Shown here: positions 59,190 through 64,000 of the stretch, in pieces
How the letters are laid out: every line of letters begins with the position of its first letter
How positions within the stretch are numbered: the first letter of the stretch is position 1
Assembly: GCF_003201475.1 (NCBI RefSeq)
Contig: NZ_QJJK01000003.1
Span: 310,001-374,000, forward strand
DNA: 64,000 nucleotides
Reading direction: 5' to 3'
DNA from: Chelatococcus asaccharovorans
GTDB taxonomy: Bacteria; Pseudomonadota; Alphaproteobacteria; Rhizobiales; Beijerinckiaceae
Notes under the pieces: generated by a model
Told to the model about the DNA's origin: nothing
Databases searched by the model: none
What the model saw: the letters and a program-made list of their open reading frames with translations, nothing else
Position numbers and translations under genes: made by a program

Positions 59190-59613
59190 GGCGATCGACA
59201 ATCGAGGTTTTGGGCGGCCTGCCATAACCCCCGTGGAAACAGGATAGCCGATCGTGCTGCGATTGTTGCGTTTTGGCCATGTGCTTTCCCTGCACCAAGC
59301 CGGGCCACGCGAAGGCCCAAATTGCCGAAAGGCTCTCCCGCTTCACAGCTTCCAGCTGTTCGTGAAGAAAATTCTATATTACATTGTATCACATATAAAA
59401 TTATCGATTTCGCACGAACAATTAGCCGTATTTATCTCGGGCATAGGGGCATTCCGGCCATTTCCCCTGCCTTGGGATTGTCGTAATTCGACAACAGTGT
59501 TGTAGCTTCGCATCATTGTCGGATGCTATTCAATCGATTCGACCTGGGAGCGGGTCCGTCTGCTGCGGACAAGCTCTGCCTGGGCATGGACGCGAAACGG
59601 CAGGCCATTCTTC
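59190..59613. other. Intergenic region before ntrY
   Basis: 424 bases without a gene. Bases 59365-59440 are markedly AT-rich and probably contain the ntrYX promoter. A short palindrome TTGTCGTAATTCGACAA at 59477-59493, with TTGTCG again near 59515, may be a regulator site. Nothing else was recognised. Confidence 0.4.
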
Positions 59614-61857
59614 GTGAGCTTAACGACGGATCTTCCCAAAGAGCGCAAGTCCCGCGTGTCCGGCATCATCGGCACGGTCGCGGTCACGCTCGCCCTGATC
59701 TCGGCGCTGGTGACCTTCGTTGTGCTCGCCGGCATGACGCCGATCCTGCCGACGCATATCGTCGTCGTCTGGGCGCTGTTCATCAACGGCATCCTCGTCC
59801 TGCTCCTCGTGTCGGTGATCCTGTGGGAGACGTACAGCCTGTTCAGGGCGAGGCGAGAGGGGGCCGCGGCCGCGGGCCTCCATGTCCGCATCGTATCCCT
59901 GTTCAGCCTGGTCGCCGCGCTACCGGCCATCCTCGTCGCGATCGTCGCGTCGATCACGCTCGAGCGCGGGCTCGACCCCTGGTTCACGAGTTCCCTGAAG
60001 GGGCTCATCACAAATACGGTTGAGATCGCCCACGCCTACCGCGACAGCCAGTGCCGCAACATGGTGCGCGAAACGGAACTGATGGCCGCCGACCTCAACC
60101 GGGCCAAGGTCCTGTTCAGCGCCGATCGCAAGCTGTTCCACGACTTCATGTTGTCGCGGTCGGTGTTCCTGGGCTTTCCCTCTGCCATGCTCGTCAACGA
60201 GGGAGGCCAGGTGCTGGAGCGCATCGAGCAGAAGCCGCTCGAGAATCTCTCGCCGCCGTCCGATGAGGATATCAAGGACGCGAACACGACCGATCCCGTC
60301 TGCCTGATCCCGCAGACCGGCAACCTGTTCCGCTCGCTCATCAAGCTGGATTGGCCGGAGCCGACACTGCTCTATGTGGCACGGCCGGTCGATCCGCGCG
60401 CCGTCGAATTTCCGGCCGCCGCACAGACCGGCGTCGCCTATTATCAGGCGCTCGAGGAAAAGAAGCTCGGCATCCAGATCGCCTTCGCATCGATGTTCGC
60501 GCTGGTCGCGTTGATCGTGCTTCTGTCTGCGGTGTGGTTCGGGCTCAGCTTCGCCAACCGGCTCGTCATGCCCGTCCGCCGGCTGATCCATGCGACCGAT
60601 CAGGTCGCGAGCGGCAATTTCTACGTGCAGGTGCCGATCCGTCGAGCCGAGGGCGACCTCGCCCATCTCGGCGCGACATTCAACAAGATGACCAGCGAGC
60701 TCAGGCAGCAGCACGACGGTCTGGTCGCGGCGAGCGATGTGATCGACAAGCGCCGACGTTTCAACGAAGCCGTTCTGGCCGGCGTGTCCGCGGGCGTCAT
60801 CGGCACGGATGCGGCCGGCATGATCACCATCGTCAACCCCTCGGCCGAGGCGATCCTGCAGACGGACAGCGCCGCGGTGATCGGCAAGCCGATCACCGAA
60901 GCCCTTCCGGAAGTGGCGCCCCTGCTCGATGAGGTGATCGGAGGCCGCCAGCGCTTCCTGATCCGCGGGCAGATCACGCTCAACCGCGACGGACGCGAGC
61001 GCATGCTCAACGTGCGCGTCACCAGTGAACAGGCCGCCGGCCAGGACAAGGGCCTTGTCGTCACGCTCGACGACATTACCGACCTCGTCTCCGCGCAGCG
61101 CACCTCCGCCTGGGCGGATGTTGCTCGGCGCATCGCCCACGAAATCAAGAATCCGCTCACGCCGATCCAGCTCTCCGCAGAGCGCATCCGTCGCAAATAC
61201 GGCAAGGTGATCGTCGAGGATCGGGCGATTTTCGACCAATGCGTCGCCACGATCGTCCGTCAGGTCGACGATATCAAGCGCATGGTCGACGAGTTCTCGT
61301 CCTTCGCGCGGATGCCGAAGCCGACCCATGCGACGGACGACGTCGTCGACACCGTGCGCCAGGTCGTCTTCCTGATGCGTGTGGGCACGCCGGACATCAC
61401 CTTCAACGAGGACCTCCCGGCAGAGGGGATCACCGCCTATTTCGACCGCCGCCTCATCTCCCAGGCCGTCACGAATATCGTGAAGAACGCGACCGAGGCG
61501 GTGATGGCGGTGGAGGGCAATACGCGCGGCATCGGCGAGATCGATATCAGCGTCCGCGATGTGGACGGCATCGTGACGATCGACGTCAGCGACAACGGCA
61601 AGGGTTTTCCCAAGGAGCACAGGCAGCGATTGCTTGAGCCTTACATGACGACCCGCGAGGGCGGTACGGGCCTCGGCCTCGCCATCGTCGGCAAAATTCT
61701 CGAGGACCACGGCGGCGGCATCGAGCTTCTCGACCATCCCGGCGTTCGCGCGGGCGGGCCGGGGGCGCGTGTGCGCATGTGGTTTCCCAAGTCTGGTAGT
61801 GGTGGCGTTGCGGCAGTGGACAGCAAAGACGACATCAAACAAAGGGCAATTGGATGA
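59614..61857 (+). CDS. ntrY: Nitrogen regulation sensor kinase NtrY
   Basis: A 747-residue membrane histidine kinase. Three N-terminal TM segments (GTVAVTLALISALVTFVVLA, VVWALFINGILVLLLVSVIL, VSLFSLVAALPAILVAIVAS) precede a large extracytoplasmic region, followed by a fourth TM near residue 290-310. A HAMP linker (FANRLVMPVRRLIHATDQVA), a PAS domain, the phospho-acceptor His in [20 protein letters not shown] and a GTGLGLAIVGKILEDHGGG ATPase motif follow. The GTG start at 59614 gives a normal length. It pairs with NtrX and has been linked to nitrogen, nitrate and redox sensing in relatives. Overlaps ntrX by 4 bp. Confidence 0.95.
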   Translation: MSLTTDLPKERKSRVSGIIGTVAVTLALISALVTFVVLAGMTPILPTHIVVVWALFINGILVLLLVSVILWETYSLFRARREGAAAAGLHVRIVSLFSLVAALPAILVAIVASITLERGLDPWFTSSLKGLITNTVEIAHAYRDSQCRNMVRETELMAADLNRAKVLFSADRKLFHDFMLSRSVFLGFPSAMLVNEGGQVLERIEQKPLENLSPPSDEDIKDANTTDPVCLIPQTGNLFRSLIKLDWPEPTLLYVARPVDPRAVEFPAAAQTGVAYYQALEEKKLGIQIAFASMFALVALIVLLSAVWFGLSFANRLVMPVRRLIHATDQVASGNFYVQVPIRRAEGDLAHLGATFNKMTSELRQQHDGLVAASDVIDKRRRFNEAVLAGVSAGVIGTDAAGMITIVNPSAEAILQTDSAAVIGKPITEALPEVAPLLDEVIGGRQRFLIRGQITLNRDGRERMLNVRVTSEQAAGQDKGLVVTLDDITDLVSAQRTSAWADVARRIAHEIKNPLTPIQLSAERIRRKYGKVIVEDRAIFDQCVATIVRQVDDIKRMVDEFSSFARMPKPTHATDDVVDTVRQVVFLMRVGTPDITFNEDLPAEGITAYFDRRLISQAVTNIVKNATEAVMAVEGNTRGIGEIDISVRDVDGIVTIDVSDNGKGFPKEHRQRLLEPYMTTREGGTGLGLAIVGKILEDHGGGIELLDHPGVRAGGPGARVRMWFPKSGSGGVAAVDSKDDIKQRAIG

Positions 61858-63224
61858 GCGCCGACATCCTCATCGTCGACGACGAAGCGGATATCCGTGA
61901 ACTCGTAGGCGGCATACTCGATGACGAGGGGCACAGGACGCGGACAGCGGGTGGTTCGGACGAAGCTTTGGCGTCGATCGAAGCACGCCGGCCGCAGCTG
62001 GTCTTTCTCGACATCTGGCTGCAAGGCAGCCGGCTCGACGGCCTGCAAGTGCTGGACGTGATCAAGGAGCAGAATCCGGAAGTGCCGGTCGTCATGATTT
62101 CCGGGCATGGCAATATCGAAACTGCGGTCTCGGCGATCAAGCGCGGTGCGTATGATTTCATCGAAAAGCCGTTCAAGGCTGATCGGCTGGTTCTCGTCGC
62201 CGAACGCGCGCTCGAAGCATCGCGCCTGAAGCGCGAGGTCCGGGAACTCAGGACGCGGTCCGGGCAGACCAGTCGCATGGTGGGCCGTTCGCCGATCATC
62301 AACCAGTTGCGGCAGAGCATCGAACGCGTCGGCCCGACCAACGCACGCGTGCTCATCAGCGGCCCGTCAGGCTCCGGCAAGGAGTTGGCGGCGCGGGCCC
62401 TGCATATGAGCTCGCAGCGGGCCAGCGGCCCGTTCATCGTCATCAATGCGGCGGCGATCACGCCCGAGACGATGGAGAGCGAACTTTTCGGCGTGGAGGC
62501 AACCGATGGGCGCGGCCGGCGCATCGGCGCCCTGGAGGAAGCCCACGGCGGCACGCTCTATATCGACGAGGTCGGCGACATGCCCCGGGAGACGCAGAAT
62601 CGCATCCTGCGCGTGCTGGTCGACCAGAACTTCCAGCGGGTAGGGGGCACGACCCGCGTTCACGTCGATGTGCGTATCATCTCCTCGACAAGCCGCGATC
62701 TCACGCAGGAGATCGCCGACGGTCATTTTCGCGAGGACCTGTTCCATCGGCTGGGTGTCGTGCCGATCCGCGTGCCGTCCGTCGCCGAGCGGCGGGAGGA
62801 CGTCCCGGAACTCATCAGCTTCTTCATGGAGCAGATTTCAGCAGCGACGGGGCTTGCGAAGCGCGTCATCGCCGACGATGCCATGGCCGTGCTCCAATCG
62901 CACGATTGGCCGGGCAATGTGCGCCAGCTGCGTAACAATGTCGAACGATTGATGATATTGACCGGCGGTGATCCCGACGCGGCGATTACCGCTGACCTTC
63001 TGCCTGCCGAGATCGGGACGCTCGTACCTACGACGCCGGCAGGGAGCGGAGGCGAGAAGCTGATGAGCCTGTCGTTGCGTGATGCACGCGAAATTTTCGA
63101 GCGCGAGTATCTGGTGGCCCAGATCAACCGATTCTCGGGCAATATCTCGCGTACGGCGGAATTTATCGGTATGGAGCGATCCGCATTGCACAGGAAGCTG
63201 AAGTCGCTCGGCATAGGCTCCTGA
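61854..63224 (+). CDS. ntrX: Response regulator NtrX
   Basis: A 456-residue regulator with receiver domain (phospho-acceptor Asp53 in LVFLDIWLQGSRLDG), AAA+ domain (Walker A GPSGSGKE at 170-177; Walker B LYIDEVGDMP) and C-terminal helix-turn-helix (FSGNISRTAEFIGMERSALH). Where NtrC has GAFTGA, the sequence reads GVEATDGRGRRIGA. Contact with sigma-54 is therefore not expected, and it probably works with sigma-70, as proposed for other NtrX. It overlaps ntrY by 4 bp. About 250 bp separates it from hfq. Confidence 0.96.
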   Translation: MSADILIVDDEADIRELVGGILDDEGHRTRTAGGSDEALASIEARRPQLVFLDIWLQGSRLDGLQVLDVIKEQNPEVPVVMISGHGNIETAVSAIKRGAYDFIEKPFKADRLVLVAERALEASRLKREVRELRTRSGQTSRMVGRSPIINQLRQSIERVGPTNARVLISGPSGSGKELAARALHMSSQRASGPFIVINAAAITPETMESELFGVEATDGRGRRIGALEEAHGGTLYIDEVGDMPRETQNRILRVLVDQNFQRVGGTTRVHVDVRIISSTSRDLTQEIADGHFREDLFHRLGVVPIRVPSVAERREDVPELISFFMEQISAATGLAKRVIADDAMAVLQSHDWPGNVRQLRNNVERLMILTGGDPDAAITADLLPAEIGTLVPTTPAGSGGEKLMSLSLRDAREIFEREYLVAQINRFSGNISRTAEFIGMERSALHRKLKSLGIGS

Positions 63225-63471
63225 CCCTCGCGTGTGACAGCCTTCCGCCCATCAAGCGCGAGGCTGCTCGACAGCCCGCCTCGCGCCCTGAAATCAATCG
63301 GGGCGGACGTGGTGCTTGCGTTTGAAGCAATTCTCCCATTGTAATGCATTGATCGGTCTATGAGCGTCCCGCGTCTGCACAACCTTCGGGCTGTGGAGGC
63401 AAAGGCAACAACAGGAGCCGTGTAAGCGAACAAGGACCGATGAGCACGGCGCAAGAAGAAGGTTTAACAAG

Positions 63472-63729
63472 ATGGCGGGCGAACGCGCGCAAAACCTGCA
63501 AGACACCTTTCTCAACCACCTTCGCAAGAACAAGGTTCCGCTGACGATCTTTCTCGTCAACGGCGTCAAGCTTCAGGGTGTTGTGACTTGGTTCGACAAC
63601 TTTTGTGTATTGCTGCGCCGCGATGGGCACTCGCAGCTAGTTTACAAGCACGCCATATCAACGATCATGCCCGGACATCCGATTCAGTTGTTCGAGCCGA
63701 CCGACGATATGGGGTCAGAAAAGGTCTGA
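63472..63729 (+). CDS. hfq: RNA chaperone Hfq
   Basis: An 85-residue Sm-like hexameric RNA chaperone that pairs small RNAs with targets. The Sm1 region is [20 protein letters not shown] and [10 protein letters not shown]; Sm2 is [12 protein letters not shown]. Length and lack of a long C-terminal tail are typical of alphaproteobacteria. AGAAGG precedes the ATG. It is followed by hflX with a 1-bp gap, the conserved ntrYX-hfq-hflX order. Confidence 0.98.
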   Translation: MAGERAQNLQDTFLNHLRKNKVPLTIFLVNGVKLQGVVTWFDNFCVLLRRDGHSQLVYKHAISTIMPGHPIQLFEPTDDMGSEKV

Positions 63730-63730
63730 A

Positions 63731-64000
63731 TTGACTGAACCCGATAAGCGTAAGGACGTCTTTCAACCATCGGCGCCTTCCTCTGCTGATGAGGAGGGCA
63801 AGAATACCCGCGTTCTCGTGATCGGGCCTTACCTGGCGACACGCGGCCCACCCGAGCGCAGCGGCGATCACGCGGCACGCGACGTGGCTGCGCGTCTCGA
63901 TGAAGCCGTGGGGCTGGCGCGGGCGATCGATCTCATGATCGTCCGTGCGATGCCGCTCGGCCTCACGGCCATCCGGCCCGCAACCTATCTCGGTTCGGGC
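63731..64000 (+). CDS. hflX: GTPase HflX (3' end outside window)
   Basis: The first 90 residues of HflX, a ribosome-associated GTPase that splits stalled 70S ribosomes. Only the N-terminal domain is inside the window: VLVIGPYLATRGPPERS, ARLDEAVGLARAIDLMI and IRPATYLGSG match the family region that precedes the GTPase domain. The likely start is TTG 63731, preceded by AAAAGG within the end of hfq, so translation is probably coupled. No stop occurs before base 64000. Confidence 0.9.
   Translation, partial: MTEPDKRKDVFQPSAPSSADEEGKNTRVLVIGPYLATRGPPERSGDHAARDVAARLDEAVGLARAIDLMIVRAMPLGLTAIRPATYLGSG

Overview
The window is a high-GC alphaproteobacterial chromosome segment. The best match is a Hyphomicrobiales (Rhizobiales) member, judged from gene order: trpE-trpG-trpD-trpC-moaC-moeA; ppiD/tpiA/secG/pyrG; eno-ftsB-pdhA-pdhB-pdhC-lpd; lipA-coq10/cinA/ispDF; dusB-ntrB-ntrC-ntrY-ntrX-hfq-hflX. 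An E1-beta subunit carrying a lipoyl domain, an IspD-IspF fusion and an NtrX without the GAFTGA loop fit the same group. I cannot assign a genus. No rRNA, tRNA, CRISPR array or transposase gene was seen.

Region 1 (about 1-20.6 kb) is accessory catabolic and transport DNA. It holds the end of an oligopeptide-type ABC permease and three tandem 4-oxalocrotonate-tautomerase-like genes. Next come two family-5 solute-binding proteins, an XRE-cupin regulator and two convergent M19-dipeptidase homologues that have lost part of the usual metal site. A sugar-type ABC importer follows with a divergent GntR/LacI-type regulator and a beta-propeller lactonase. The region ends with an oligopeptide-type importer (SBP-DppB-DppC) followed by a deacetylase-type amidohydrolase and a SelA-like PLP enzyme. 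None of the three importers has an ATPase gene inside the window.

Region 2 (21.0-22.7 kb) is a bicovalent FAD oxidoreductase of the berberine-bridge type. Its base composition is visibly more AT-rich than its neighbours, which suggests acquisition.

Region 3 (22.6-63.7 kb) is mostly core. It covers tryptophan and molybdenum-cofactor synthesis, periplasmic folding, glycolysis, SecG, CTP synthase, and a TPP-riboswitch-controlled thiOSGE operon without thiC. It continues with queF, enolase, FtsB, the pyruvate dehydrogenase complex, lipoate synthase, ubiquinone-binding Coq10, IspDF, DusB, the two nitrogen two-component systems and Hfq, then runs off the edge in HflX. Small accessory inserts interrupt it: a winged-helix protein between pdhB and pdhC, two acyltransferases between the pdh block and lipA, and a DUF1398 protein between ntrC and ntrY.

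The most unusual signal is non-coding. A two-hairpin repeat of about 170 bp occurs at 4077-4246 and 51063-51231, and its stems differ by matched, pair-preserving substitutions. A single-hairpin relative lies at 6600-6674. Other intergenic structures are a 182-bp element with perfect 32-bp terminal inverted repeats, a nested direct/inverted repeat at 35573-35765, and several short tandem arrays with units of about 13-18 bp.
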